Origin: Acidobacteriota bacterium
Lineage (GTDB): Bacteria > Acidobacteriota > Polarisedimenticolia > J045
Assembly (NCBI GenBank): GCA_017994815.1
Contig: JAGOJY010000016.1
Span: 27,564 to 91,563, forward strand
Direction of reading: 5' to 3'
Length of the DNA stretch: 64,000 nt
In this document: piece after piece, positions 1-9,213 of the stretch
How the letters are laid out: each line of letters begins with the position of its first letter
How positions within the stretch are numbered: position 1 is the first letter of the stretch
Translations under genes and position numbers: made by a program
The notes under the pieces: model-generated
What the model was told of the DNA's origin: nothing
Database searches by the model: none
The model's input: the letters and a program-made list of their open reading frames with translations, nothing else

Positions 1-2473
1 CCGCTCCCCAGACGCCGAAAAGGCCAACGCTCGTGGTGCTCGCCATCCGGCTCCATTCTGTTCCGTCGTAATGCAGGACGATGCCGCCGGAGTCGCCGAC
101 GGCGAACACGTCGCTCGCGCAGCTGCCCCAGACCGCGTCGAGGTTGGCAGTCGTCCCGGAGTCCATCCTGTTCCAGACCTTACCGTCGTACCGCAGGGCC
201 AGGCCCTGGTCCCCGGTGACGATGAGATTCGTGGACGCGGTGCCCCAGATGCCGACCAGGTGCGCCGGCGAGCCGATATCCCAGCGTGACCAGCCGGTCC
301 CGTCAAAGCGCAGCACCGTGCCGTTGCGCCCGACCGCGAACACGGTCGACCCGTCCACCCCCCACACGGCGGTCAGGGCGTCCCGGGTACCACTCGCCTG
401 CACCTGCCACACCGGCGCTTGGGCGCCAGAATCTCCCGCGTCGTGGCGGAGCTTCTCGAGTGCCGCTCGCGCGCTCGCGCTGGACGGATCGATCTCGAGG
501 GACCTCTCGTACGCCGCGGTACTGCCTTCGCGATCGCCCGCCGCCAGCAGGGCCTCGCCCAACGAGTCCCAGGTGTTGGCCGAGGCCGGGTAGGCCTCGC
601 AGTTGAGGCGGAACAGCGCGACCGCCTCTTCCGAGGCGCCGCGCGCAAGCTGCAGGTAACCGCGGTCGTTGAGCTCGTCCTCGGCGAACAGCACCGCGGC
701 GGGGTCCTTGGCGCGCGCGTCCCGCAGGAACTGCTTCGCCTGTCGCGGCCCTTCGTTGTCCAGCACTTCCTGGAACGGGGCACCCTGGAGAAACGCCAAC
801 ACGGTCGTGGCGAAGTCGCCTGGAACCTCCAGGTACGGCACGTGGCCGCAATCGGACAGCACTTCGCGTCGCGCGTTCGGGATGCCCGCCGCAATCGCGC
901 CGCCATGCGCGTGAACGTCGGGGATGTCGTGCTCCCCGAGCAGCACCAGCGTAGGCACCCGGATCGAAGGCAGGCGCGGCAGCGCGGGCGGCCGGGGCGT
1001 CGCGAAGCGGCCCTTGGCCGGGTCGAGGTTCTGGGGCGCCGCCTCGAGAATCGCGGCCACCCGCTCGCGCACTGCCTTGGATTGCGGCGCGATGAAGTAG
1101 GGGTCGGTCTGCGTCCAGTAGTGGCGCCCGAGCGTCGAATCGTTCAGCGCCGCGGCGGTCAGCCGTCCGCCGCGGCTCCCGAAATGCCGCGTGTACGGGA
1201 AACCGCTCACGACCGCGCCGACCAGCGTGAGCGTCCTCACCTGCTCCGGGTGCGCCAGGGCGAAGTCGATGGCGAGCCCGCCGCCGGCCGACGAGCCGAC
1301 GATGTGCAGGCGGCCCAGCGCGAGGTGCCGCACGAGCGCCTCGAGATCCGCCAAGTCGGAGAACCGAGCCGCGGGCACCGTCGATCGGCCGTAACCTCGC
1401 CGGTCGAAGCGAATCACCTCGTACTGCGTGGCCAGCGCGGGAAGAACATCGTCCCACCCCGCCGAGTGGACGATGCCGTCGTGGATGAGCAGCAGCGCCT
1501 CGCCCTCGCCCGACCGCTCGACCCACAGCTTGCCTCCCTCCACCTCCAGCCATTCCGCGCGCGCCGCGAGCGATTTCCTCGCTGGCGGCGGCGCCGGCGG
1601 CTCCAGCAGGAACGACCGGAGCAGACCGTTCACCTCCGCCGCACGCTCCAGGTTCGGCATGTGGGCCACACCGCGGATCACGACGCGCCGCGCGCCAGGA
1701 ACGCGCCTTTCGATCAGGCGGCCGATGCGGTGGATGTCCTCGCAGTCGAGCTCGCCCTCGATGACCAGCGTCGGGACGCTGATCTCGGCCAGCCGACCCA
1801 CGGCGGGCGGCGCGAGAGCTTCGCCTTCGGCCCGGGTGAGCGCGTTGGGCGTGGCGATCTGCAGGGCCCGCGCCCAGACCTCCGGATCGACCGCCGACGG
1901 CGTGCGGTGTGGTCCGGCGAGCCAGGAGCGCAGGAACAGCTCCGCGGCCCGCGCCGCATCGCCGGCCCGGCGGGCCCGGGCGCTCGCACGCATCCCTGCC
2001 GCGAAATCGCGTCCGGTGAACGGGTATCCCGAGAGCCCGGGATCGACGAGGACGAGCGAGCGCACTTTGTCGGGATGAGCGATCGCGAAGTCGATCGCGA
2101 TGCGTCCGCCCATCGACAAACCGACGAGGCTCGCCGATCCGACCTCGAGCGAGCCCATCAGCGCGGCGAGCTGTTCGACATCATTCCAGGCTTGTTCCGG
2201 CTTCGGCGACCGGCCGTGCGCGGCCACGTCGTAGCGGACGACGCGAAAGCCCGTCAGCGCCTCCAACTGCGGGTCCCACATCTCGTGGTCGAGCATGCCG
2301 CCGTGGATCAGGATGACGGCCGGGCCGGCACCGCTCTCTTCATAGAACAGCGTTCCGTGAGGAACCGGGACGAAGCCCGCCGTGGGACTGCCCCTGCGCG
2401 CGGGTGCGGATGTCGCCAGGAGCGATGCGAGAAGAAACAGGACGGCGAAACAGGTGACGACGGTTCGGAACAT
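1..2473 (-). CDS. Secreted double alpha/beta hydrolase with TPR and VWG-type propeller repeats (partial, C-terminus off window)
   Basis: An open frame of 824 codons runs from ATG at 2473 to the left edge without a stop. Residues 1-25 form a signal peptide (hydrophobic run, then ATSAPA). Two full alpha/beta hydrolase domains follow. The first has nucleophile elbow GLSMGG with Ser120 and a late GVAHMPN histidine. The second has GSSAGG with Ser395 and DCGHVPYLE. A TPR-like helical stretch (about residues 600-680) leads into repeats of the form VWG..S.VFAVG..G..L.FDG..W, as in BNR/propeller exoproteins. The substrate cannot be told. Two tandem hydrolase domains in one chain suggest internal duplication, but the domains are clearly diverged. 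No other gene is needed on either strand here; the long overlapping plus-strand frames are compositional shadows. Confidence 0.85.
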   Translation of the reverse strand, partial: MFRTVVTCFAVLFLLASLLATSAPARRGSPTAGFVPVPHGTLFYEESGAGPAVILIHGGMLDHEMWDPQLEALTGFRVVRYDVAAHGRSPKPEQAWNDVEQLAALMGSLEVGSASLVGLSMGGRIAIDFAIAHPDKVRSLVLVDPGLSGYPFTGRDFAAGMRASARARRAGDAARAAELFLRSWLAGPHRTPSAVDPEVWARALQIATPNALTRAEGEALAPPAVGRLAEISVPTLVIEGELDCEDIHRIGRLIERRVPGARRVVIRGVAHMPNLERAAEVNGLLRSFLLEPPAPPPARKSLAARAEWLEVEGGKLWVERSGEGEALLLIHDGIVHSAGWDDVLPALATQYEVIRFDRRGYGRSTVPAARFSDLADLEALVRHLALGRLHIVGSSAGGGLAIDFALAHPEQVRTLTLVGAVVSGFPYTRHFGSRGGRLTAAALNDSTLGRHYWTQTDPYFIAPQSKAVRERVAAILEAAPQNLDPAKGRFATPRPPALPRLPSIRVPTLVLLGEHDIPDVHAHGGAIAAGIPNARREVLSDCGHVPYLEVPGDFATTVLAFLQGAPFQEVLDNEGPRQAKQFLRDARAKDPAAVLFAEDELNDRGYLQLARGASEEAVALFRLNCEAYPASANTWDSLGEALLAAGDREGSTAAYERSLEIDPSSASARAALEKLRHDAGDSGAQAPVWQVQASGTRDALTAVWGVDGSTVFAVGRNGTVLRFDGTGWSRWDIGSPAHLVGIWGTASTNLIVTGDQGLALRYDGKVWNRMDSGTTANLDAVWGSCASDVFAVGDSGGIVLHYDGTEWSRMASTTSVGLFGVWGA

Positions 2474-2533
2474 GGCGCACAAGGCTACACCGGCTGCCGA
2501 GCCTACGTCACAGTGGGATGGTGCACGCCGGTC

Positions 2534-3781
2534 TCACCTGCCAAGCGCCTCGAGTTTGGCAGAAACCCCCGGATCGCCGGGCTGCAGCTCGAGCGCACGC
2601 CGGTAGCTCGCGCGGGCGCCTTCGAGATCTCCTTCGGACCTTTGCAGATCGCCGATGAGTTCGTGCGCCGCGAACGCATAGGAGCCTTTGGGGAACTGGT
2701 CCAGGCTCATCTGGAAGAACGCGCGGGCGTCAGGAAGGCCGCGCTGCAGCAGCCGGTAGCCGATCGAGAACAGGAGCTTGTCGTCGAGCAGCCAACTCTG
2801 GCCTTCGTTCGCCTTGATCCAGGCATATCGTGCGCGGACCGCCTCGATCCCGCCTTGCTTCCAGGCCCGGAAGAGCTGCTCCCAGGGCCGGGGCCGCGCC
2901 TCGCGACCGGGTCCGTACCCCTTCACCAGGGCCCGCACCCAGTAGCTCCGGTCGGCGTAGGCGATCTCGTACGCCTTCCACCGGGCGAGGACATCTTCGC
3001 GCTCCAGGGTGGGAGCGTCCTTCTGCGCCGCCAGTCCGGCCCGGATCACCGCCGCCGTCTGGACCAGCATGTCGTGGAACGCGCGCGCGTCGTCGAGCGT
3101 GCCGTTCTCGCCGTGACCGGGGACCAGGAGAACATCCGGCGGGAGCAGCGCGATCAGGCGGGCCACGACATCCGGGTAGCGGGTCACATCCCCTGTCTCG
3201 CCGTCGACCGATGGAAAGTGTCTCCCGTTGCACACGCCACCGACGGCTGCGATCTTCGAGCCGGTGAACCAGACGACGACATCGCTGTCGTCATGGGCGC
3301 CGGGAAACGGGACGAGCCGAATCTCCTCGCCGTTGAAGTGGAGGCGCATCTCCTCCACGAAGGTCAGGCGCGGCAGCGCATCGTCCGGGAGTTCGTCAAA
3401 CAGGAACGGCCCGCTGCGCAATCGGGCTCGCAGCGCAGCGTGGCCGATGATCAGGGGGCCTGCCCCGAACGCGGTGTTACCACCGAGGTGCTCCACGTGC
3501 GAATGAGTGTTGATGATGATCCGAGGAACGCCGGGCATAAGGCCGGCGAGCGCCACCCGGAGATCATCGCGCAACTCCGCTGGTCCCGTGTCGACGAGCA
3601 GGATGCCATCCGGGCCGATCGAGGCCAGGACCTTGACCGGGTAACCGCCGGCGTCGGCGGAGAGCTGGTAGATCGCTCCGGAGAGCCTGGTCGCCGTGTA
3701 TGTCGGACCGGCAACGGCCCGCGGCGCGACGGATCCCAGGAGCGGCACGGCGAGAATCAGCGGCCATGCCTTGTTCTTCAC
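2534..3781 (-). CDS. Secreted metallo-beta-lactamase-fold protein with C-terminal TPR, atypical metal site
   Basis: This 415-residue protein has a signal peptide ending near PRAVA (residue 24). I chose GTG at 3781 because GGGAGG lies just upstream. The N-terminal two thirds follow the MBL fold: LLVDTGP, then HSHVEH at residues 93-98, then GAHDDSDVVVWF and VPGHGE. Two usual ligands look changed. The HxHxDH aspartate is Glu97, and the Asp usually found before the FNG segment is Gly (VGGVCNG). The last ~100 residues form a TPR-like region (YAFAAHELIGDLQRSEGDLE). Relatives are periplasmic hydrolases, including class B-like enzymes and quinohemoprotein-linked MBL proteins. With two ligand changes the activity is uncertain. 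It lies 60 bp upstream, on the same strand, of the double hydrolase. Confidence 0.82.
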   Translation of the reverse strand: MKNKAWPLILAVPLLGSVAPRAVAGPTYTATRLSGAIYQLSADAGGYPVKVLASIGPDGILLVDTGPAELRDDLRVALAGLMPGVPRIIINTHSHVEHLGGNTAFGAGPLIIGHAALRARLRSGPFLFDELPDDALPRLTFVEEMRLHFNGEEIRLVPFPGAHDDSDVVVWFTGSKIAAVGGVCNGRHFPSVDGETGDVTRYPDVVARLIALLPPDVLLVPGHGENGTLDDARAFHDMLVQTAAVIRAGLAAQKDAPTLEREDVLARWKAYEIAYADRSYWVRALVKGYGPGREARPRPWEQLFRAWKQGGIEAVRARYAWIKANEGQSWLLDDKLLFSIGYRLLQRGLPDARAFFQMSLDQFPKGSYAFAAHELIGDLQRSEGDLEGARASYRRALELQPGDPGVSAKLEALGR

Positions 3782-4351
3782 GGTTCCTCCCACGAGCCCC
3801 GCATAACAGTACTCTCAACGCGGACTCGCGGGAGGACGGACGCACGCACAATGCGACGTGGGCACCAAGCCTGATGAACCACTTCCCCCAGCGGCTCCAA
3901 TAGCGTGACGTTGGCGTCAAGACCGGGCGGTCGTTGAGCATCCGCTGAGGCCTGGGCGGACAGCAAGTCCCGGACTCGCGGCGCGGCAACGCGGTTCCCA
4001 TGCCGGCGATCAACCCGTCCACCGGCGACGTGGTCGTTTCGGTCCAGGATAAGGGGCTCTTCCCGACTGAGCATGTCGGCGTGTCGCTGGGCCGGGACCG
4101 CGAGTGGAAGCTCCTCTTCGACTACTGGACGATGGGCTACGCGTCCCCGTCGTCCTTCCGATCGCGATCCGCCAGCAAGCTTCGTTGATGGAAGTGGCCT
4201 TAAGATCCTACGAACCGCGACGAACGACTCGATGCGAAGTGCGGGGACAGGCGTTCCACCTGCCCACGTCGGATCACCCGCGAGGACCTTATCGCGGCAG
4301 GCTCGCCGATCCGTTGCCCTGTGATGGCGATGGCTGCATTCTCGTTCGATC
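3782..4351. other. Intergenic stretch, no convincing gene
   Basis: These 570 bases separate the divergent MBL-fold and CLC genes. Short frames occur on both strands. The best is a 62-codon plus frame at 4000-4188 with a plausible segment GVSLGRDREWKLLFDYW, but it has no recognisable family, no good ribosome site and no partner. It could be a decayed gene. I looked for a fluoride-type riboswitch before the CLC gene and did not see its conserved core. Confidence 0.4.
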
Positions 4352-5974
4352 GTGAGTGACCTTGGCGTCGGCGGGAGTGCGGACCGGGCGCGGCGCGGCT
4401 GGCGCAGCGCGGCGGCACCCGTCCTGGAGAAGGAGCGCCGCCGCCGCCAGTTCCTGCGCGCCGCGCTGGTGGGCCTGATCGCCGGCTTGCTGGCGGTCTT
4501 GTTCAAGGAGGCCGTCCAGCGGACGCGCGTGGTCAGCGCGTACGTCGCGGCACTGACGCCCCAGTGGGGCTTGGGCGCGATCGTTCCGCTGGTCCTGGTC
4601 GCTTCGGCGCTCGGCGCGCTGGTGGCCTGGTTGACCGGCCGCTATGCCGCCGAGGCCGGCGGCAGCGGCATCCCGCACGTGAAGGCGGTGCTCCTCGGGG
4701 CCCGCGTGATCCGCCCGGTCCGGCTGCTGCTGATCAAGTTCGGCTGCGGATTCGGCGCGCTCGCCGCCGGCATGTCGCTCGGCAGGGAGGGACCCACGGT
4801 CCAGATGGGCGCCGCCGTCGGCAAGCTCGTCGGCGATGTCCTGCGCGTCCGGCGGCGATCGTACCCGGCGCTGATCGCGTCGGGCGCGGGTGCGGGGCTC
4901 GCGGCGGCGTTCAACGCACCGCTCGCGGGTTTCATCTTCGTGATGGAGGAACTCAAGCGCGAGATGTCACCGTTGACCTACGGCACCGCGCTGATCGGCT
5001 CCGTGTCGGCCGTGGCCGTGTCACGGTTCATGTCGGGCCAGGGCTCGTCCTTCACGCTGCCCGGCGTCGCGCCCGTCCCGCTCCGCGTGTTGCCGCTGGT
5101 CGCGCTGTTCGGCTGCCTCGCCGGCCTGATGGGCGTCCTGTTCAACAAGGCGCTTGTCGCCGCGATGCAACTGCGCGAGCAACTGCGCATCCCGCGCGCC
5201 GTGGCCGGGGCGTTCGTCGGCGCCCTCTCCGGACTGCTGCTGGTGGTGTTCCCGGACGTCACCGGCGTCGGCCACGACGTGACCGAGCGGCTCCTCGCCG
5301 GCCGCTTCACGGCCCAGCACCTCGTCCTGGGCGCGCTCGCCGTCTTCGCCGGCAAACTCGTCCTCACCGTCTTGAGCTACGCCACCGGCGTGCCCGGGGG
5401 GATCTTCGCGCCCCTGCTCGTGATGGGCGCTTTCTTCGGTTTCGCGTTCGGTTGCGCGGCGCAGCTTGTGCTGCCCGACGCCGCCATCTCGCCGGCCGTG
5501 TTCGGGACGATCGGGATGTGCGGGATGCTCGCGGGTTCGGTCCGCGCCCCGCTGACCGGCGTCGTCCTCATCGTCGAAATGACCTCCGAGTACGGGCTGC
5601 TCTACGCGCTGCTCCTCGGCGCCTTCGCCGCGTACCTCGCGGCCGAGGGCGTGCGGGACGAGCCGATCTACGAACGTTTGCTGCAACGGGACCTCCACGC
5701 GGCGCGCGGATTCGTCCACCCGGAGAGCGAGCCCGTCGTGTTGGAGGTGCTCGTCGAGCCCGACTCCAGGCTTGACGGCAAGCGCGTGCGGGAACTCGAG
5801 TCGCTGCCCGGAACGCTCGTCGCGACGGTCCAGCGCGGTTCGCGCCACATCGTGCCGAACCCCGAGACGCTGCTTCTGGCCGGCGACGTGCTGACCGTCG
5901 TCACCGAGGGCCACGATCCGTCCCCCGCGGCCGTTTACTACACCGAGGCGGCCCGGGCGGTGGAGCGCCCCTGA
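4352..5974 (+). CDS. CLC-family chloride channel/antiporter with C-terminal TrkA-C domain
   Basis: This 540-residue polytopic protein starts at GTG 4352. The CLC signature motifs are all present: GSGIP (104-108), GREGP (gating Glu146), the proton-glutamate pair in FVMEEL (Glu199/Glu200) and GIFAP further on. The conserved external and internal glutamates point to H+/Cl- exchange rather than a passive channel, and GREGP rather than a fluoride-type motif argues for chloride. After the membrane core a ~75-residue tail (VLEVLVEPDSRLDGK ... LLAGDVLTVV) resembles a TrkA-C/RCK_C domain, which often senses ligands. The usual job is acid resistance or charge compensation at the inner membrane. The gene appears monocistronic. 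Confidence 0.92.
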   Translation: MSDLGVGGSADRARRGWRSAAAPVLEKERRRRQFLRAALVGLIAGLLAVLFKEAVQRTRVVSAYVAALTPQWGLGAIVPLVLVASALGALVAWLTGRYAAEAGGSGIPHVKAVLLGARVIRPVRLLLIKFGCGFGALAAGMSLGREGPTVQMGAAVGKLVGDVLRVRRRSYPALIASGAGAGLAAAFNAPLAGFIFVMEELKREMSPLTYGTALIGSVSAVAVSRFMSGQGSSFTLPGVAPVPLRVLPLVALFGCLAGLMGVLFNKALVAAMQLREQLRIPRAVAGAFVGALSGLLLVVFPDVTGVGHDVTERLLAGRFTAQHLVLGALAVFAGKLVLTVLSYATGVPGGIFAPLLVMGAFFGFAFGCAAQLVLPDAAISPAVFGTIGMCGMLAGSVRAPLTGVVLIVEMTSEYGLLYALLLGAFAAYLAAEGVRDEPIYERLLQRDLHAARGFVHPESEPVVLEVLVEPDSRLDGKRVRELESLPGTLVATVQRGSRHIVPNPETLLLAGDVLTVVTEGHDPSPAAVYYTEAARAVERP

Positions 5975-6027
5975 CCGACGCCCTGGCGCGGAATCTCACC
6001 TGTTCGACGGGAGGCCTCGGCAGGGTG

Positions 6028-6421
6028 TCAGGCCAGGGCCAGCGCTCGCTCGAGCAGGTCGGAAACGCCCAGGTCCCGCCCAGCGGCGCAGGTAGGCCAC
6101 GTCGAGCCGGCCCGACTGCGTCTTGAGCACGCCCAGCACGTCGTGCCACCGTCGATCCGAGACATCGCTGCCGGCGCGGAACCACTCCCGCTTCCGCAGG
6201 ACCGTGTCCTCCGGCGACTTGACCCGGATGCTGGGGCTCCCGCCGGCCGCAACGGGCACCGACTGCGCTCGTGCGAACTCCAGCTCGTCGTACTCGCTGC
6301 CGCCCGTGGGGAACAGATCCACTTTCAGCCCCGAGTCGAGGTGGATCACGTTCGCGCTGCGTCCCCGGGCGAGCGCGGCGCGGATCGACTCGGAAATGGT
6401 GCGGTCGCCGCGGTTGTTATT
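6028..6421 (-). pseudogene. Truncated, frameshifted nucleotidyltransferase-like remnant
   Basis: The minus strand encodes ISESIRAALARGRSANVIH, then LDSGLKVDLF, SIRVKSPEDTVLRKREWF and RRWHDVLGVLK, which match the C-terminal half of bacterial nucleotidyltransferase-like (DUF6036-type) proteins. The usual N-terminal GGxxA and DxD part is missing before about position 6415. Near 6085-6090 the frame breaks. YLRRWA is in one frame, while DLGVSDLLERALALA and its stop at 6028 are in another. Removing one G from the GGGCGGGA run restores a continuous protein. The product is therefore both 5'-truncated and frameshifted. A sequencing error could explain the frameshift but not the missing N-terminus. Confidence 0.6.
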
Positions 6422-6517
6422 ACTTTTCCATAACCGAGGGTGAGGCCCTGCCGGGACTTTCGCGCGGCGGGTCTATGCTGTGCCCCGAGGGTGCCACGTG
6501 CCCGGCGAGGCTTCCCG

Positions 6518-7501
6518 ATGAACCCGTTGCTTAATGGCATCGCCCGAACCTGGATCTGTCTCACCGTCCTCGAGTCGCTCGCCTTGTGCGGCTGCGGCAG
6601 CGTGACCTTGCACGAGACGACGGCCGTCACGCGGCAATCCGAGATCGGCGCAAAGCTCGAGCCGGGGACCGCGTGCGACGGCGTTCGAATCATGCTCGGA
6701 GAACCATGGCTCGCGAGCGAGGCGTGGGGCTTCGACGTCTATCGCGCTGACGACAAGCGCAGCGCGGCGATCGTCGCCGTGGTGCTCGTCGTCCCGGTCC
6801 CGGCCGGGTGGGGCAGCGAAAAGCGCCAGGGGTTCGTGCTCGTCACCTACGACGAAGCCAAGACAGTCGCGCAGGTCGCGGCCGGGTCGGCCAGTCGGGG
6901 GATACTCGCCTCCGACGCGACGCGCTGGATGACGATCAAGGCCGGCGCGATCTCCGCTGTCGTCGATCCGCAGCTGCACCACCAGCGCACGACGATCCTC
7001 GCCGACGCGGCCCTGCTGCCCGGTTACATCGCGCGCCGGCGGCAGGCGGCCGAGTGCACGGTCGTCGTCGGCTGCGACGGTACGGGAGGCTGCCCCGACC
7101 AGTTCTCGATCGACGGCGGGACGATCCACGACCCGGCGCCGATCGAGGCGCTGTGCGCGCCCGCGGCGCCCTGCCCCGCGGGGACGCACGGCGGCGCCGA
7201 CCACCGCATCGCGCAGAAGGACATCGTGCGAGTGCCGGTCCTGCACGTGCTCGGCGTCTCCCCCGGATCGCACCGGCTGCGCGCGACGAGTTCGAGGATC
7301 GAAGGCGAGGGCAGGGCGACGTTCGACTGCGCGGCGGGCGAGGCGGTCTACATGGCGGTCCGGAGCGAGGTGGTGCGCGCGAGCAAACGCGGTCCCAAGA
7401 CGCTGCAGGCGACGATCACGCCATCTGCGACGGCACCCGGCGCGTGGGCCGGCTACAACGTCGTGCTCTTCAGGGACGATCGCTGGCTCGTGGACCGCTG
7501 A
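6518..7501 (+). CDS. Putative lipoprotein of unknown function
   Basis: This 327-residue protein starts at ATG 6518, with a GAGG about 9 bases upstream. The N-terminus is basic-hydrophobic and ends in a lipobox-like LALC at residues ~22-25 followed by GCGS, suggesting a lipidated envelope protein. A hydrophobic IVAVVLVVPVP stretch sits near residue 90. The C-terminal ~120 residues contain paired cysteines and a segment HVLGVSPGSHRLRATSS that resembles PEGA-like or carrier-type beta domains of lipoproteins. An upstream start at 6440 is in frame but would put the signal peptide internally. I do not recognise the family, and the neighbours give no hint. Confidence 0.7.
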   Translation: MNPLLNGIARTWICLTVLESLALCGCGSVTLHETTAVTRQSEIGAKLEPGTACDGVRIMLGEPWLASEAWGFDVYRADDKRSAAIVAVVLVVPVPAGWGSEKRQGFVLVTYDEAKTVAQVAAGSASRGILASDATRWMTIKAGAISAVVDPQLHHQRTTILADAALLPGYIARRRQAAECTVVVGCDGTGGCPDQFSIDGGTIHDPAPIEALCAPAAPCPAGTHGGADHRIAQKDIVRVPVLHVLGVSPGSHRLRATSSRIEGEGRATFDCAAGEAVYMAVRSEVVRASKRGPKTLQATITPSATAPGAWAGYNVVLFRDDRWLVDR

Positions 7502-7629
7502 CCCGCTGCGCGGGAACGGCCACCGCGCGCGACGGCGGCGGATGGTCCAGCGACGGCGAAGCGGCCTGCCACCTCATGCCTCGGCGCGGCCGTTCGCCCG
7601 GAGCAGGTGGCCGCCGCGCGTTCGCGCGG

Positions 7630-7813
7630 TCACTCCGACCAGCAGAGGCAGTCGCGATCCCGGCACCGTCCCCGGAAATGCGGAAAGTCGAACTCGGACC
7701 CGGCGAGCGTCGCCTGGGCGCGTGATCCTGGTACCGCAGCTTCCACACCGGTACATCTGGCGTGCCAGCGCATCCCGGATTGTCGCATCGGAGAACTCGT
7801 TGGGCCTGCGCAT
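7630..7813 (-). pseudogene. Possible HNH-endonuclease remnant with internal deletion
   Basis: From ATG 7813 the minus strand reads MRRPNEFSDATIRDALARQ, then YRCGSCGTRI, which looks like the N-terminus and first zinc-binding CxxC of small HNH nucleases. In another frame, GSEFDFPHFRGR, with a stop at 7630, resembles the C-terminal part of such proteins. The central HNH core (His-His ... Cys-x-x-Cys-His) that should lie between them is absent, and the total length is not a multiple of three. This looks like an internal deletion plus frameshift. The call rests on remembered family patterns. The rest of the 7502-8013 gap holds nothing I can support. Confidence 0.35.
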
Positions 7814-8013
7814 CCGGCTTCCCTCCCCGTTGTGGGGTGGCTGGCCTTCGTCACGCGAGCGGGGAAAAGGCCATCGCTCGCACCGGGCACTCTGGCACGC
7901 GCCTGCCGGCGCAGTCGGACGATTGGCAGAACCGGCGCACACGAAAGCGACGCTGGCGGCGTTGTCGGCCGGACCCCGATCTCCCTCCTGGGCGCCGATG
8001 GACTGCCCCTTGC

Positions 8014-9213
8014 TCACAGCGCGCGGCGGCGGCCCCGTCGCTGGGCCAGGTGCCAGCGCCGCAGCTTGAGGCGGGCGAACTCGGGGTCGAGGCGGGCCAG
8101 GAGCCACAGCGCGAGCCGCTGCTTGAACCGCTCGAACCACGGCCGCTCGTTCTGCAGGAACTCGCGGGTGATGCGCGTCGCGCGCCGTGCGAGGTCGTCC
8201 TCGAACTGCCGCAGCGCGGTTTGGGCCAGCCCCGCGTCGCGGATGCGCAGCATGATCTCGAAGTTGATCCGCAGGCTGCGCGGGTCGAGGTTCGACGAGC
8301 CGGCGAACACGATTTCGTCGATCACGATCGACTTGGCGTGGAGGATCTGCGGCTGGTACTCGTGGATTTCGATCCCGCGCTCCACGAGCCGGCGGTACAG
8401 CGAGCGCGACGCGAGTTGCATCAGCCGCACGTCGCTGCGGCCGGCGAGCAGCAGGCGCACGCGCGCGCCGCGGGCCACCGCCGCGGCCAGCTCCCGGCGC
8501 AGCGTCTTCGACGGCAGGAAGTACGCGGAGGTGATCGCGATCTCCTTCGCGCCGGCGATGTCGCGCCGCAGGGCATCGCGCAACGGGTTGCGGCCGAGGC
8601 CGGGCTTGATGAACAGCGCCTCGATCTCGCCGGCCGGGCCGGCCGTCACGCGCGCGGCCGTGCCGCCCGGCAGGAATCGCCAGTTCTCGCCGGACGCGCG
8701 TTCCCACTGCCGGTCGAATTCCGCCGCCAGCACCGCGGCCACCGGTCCGCGGACTTCCACGCCGCCGTCGCGCCAGCCGACCGTGATGCCGTCGCCGTAG
8801 TACTCCTCGGCGATGTTGCAGCCGCCGACGAACGCGACGTGCTCGTCGACGACCAGGAGCTTGCGGTGGTCGCGGAAGGTGAACGTGGCCGGGCGCGGCT
8901 CGTTGAAGCGGCGCACCTCGCCGCCGGCCCGCACCAGCCCGGCGAAGTAGTCGCGGCGCAACCCCAACGAGCCGATCGCGTCGGCGAGAACGCGCACGCG
9001 GGCACCGCGCTCCGCCGCGGCCGTCAGCGCTTCGCCGAACCGGCGCCCGACGGCGGAGTCGCTGAACGTGAAGACCTCGAGACGCACGGACCCGCGCGCG
9101 CGGGCGATCGCGTCCAGCTGGGCCTCGAGCAAAGCGCGACCGGTGCCGTGCCAGGTGAAGGGCGGCGCCGCGGCGCGCGGCGGTTCGGCTCGGGTGGTTT
9201 CCGGGCTGTCCAT
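8014..9213 (-). CDS. Phospholipase D-superfamily cardiolipin synthase-like protein
   Basis: This 399-residue protein starts at ATG 9213. It has the two HxKxxxxD catalytic motifs of the PLD superfamily. The first is HRKLLVVDE (His116, Lys118, Asp123), followed by FVGGCNIAEEYYG. The second is HAKSIVIDE, followed by FAGSSNLDPRSLRINFE. The paired motifs, the spacing and the GSxNxDxRS signature fit bacterial cardiolipin synthases of the ClsB type, which make cardiolipin or related phospholipids at the inner membrane. No N-terminal membrane segments are present, which again favours ClsB over ClsA. It is divergent from the DUF362 gene with 159 bases between starts. Other PLD-type phosphotransferase roles cannot be excluded. 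Confidence 0.88.
   Translation of the reverse strand: MDSPETTRAEPPRAAAPPFTWHGTGRALLEAQLDAIARARGSVRLEVFTFSDSAVGRRFGEALTAAAERGARVRVLADAIGSLGLRRDYFAGLVRAGGEVRRFNEPRPATFTFRDHRKLLVVDEHVAFVGGCNIAEEYYGDGITVGWRDGGVEVRGPVAAVLAAEFDRQWERASGENWRFLPGGTAARVTAGPAGEIEALFIKPGLGRNPLRDALRRDIAGAKEIAITSAYFLPSKTLRRELAAAVARGARVRLLLAGRSDVRLMQLASRSLYRRLVERGIEIHEYQPQILHAKSIVIDEIVFAGSSNLDPRSLRINFEIMLRIRDAGLAQTALRQFEDDLARRATRITREFLQNERPWFERFKQRLALWLLARLDPEFARLKLRRWHLAQRRGRRRAL

Noticed and set aside
419..3874. A 1151-codon plus-strand frame across the hydrolase and MBL genes
   Set aside because: The minus strand carries clear motifs in both genes. The plus frame is arginine-rich and without recognisable domains.
4000..4188. 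A 62-codon plus-strand frame with a plausible-looking protein segment
   Set aside because: No ribosome site, no family, and no conserved neighbour. It was kept only as a comment on the gap.
3782..4351. Riboswitch before the CLC gene
   Set aside because: The fluoride-riboswitch core was not found, and the CLC motifs indicate chloride rather than fluoride transport.
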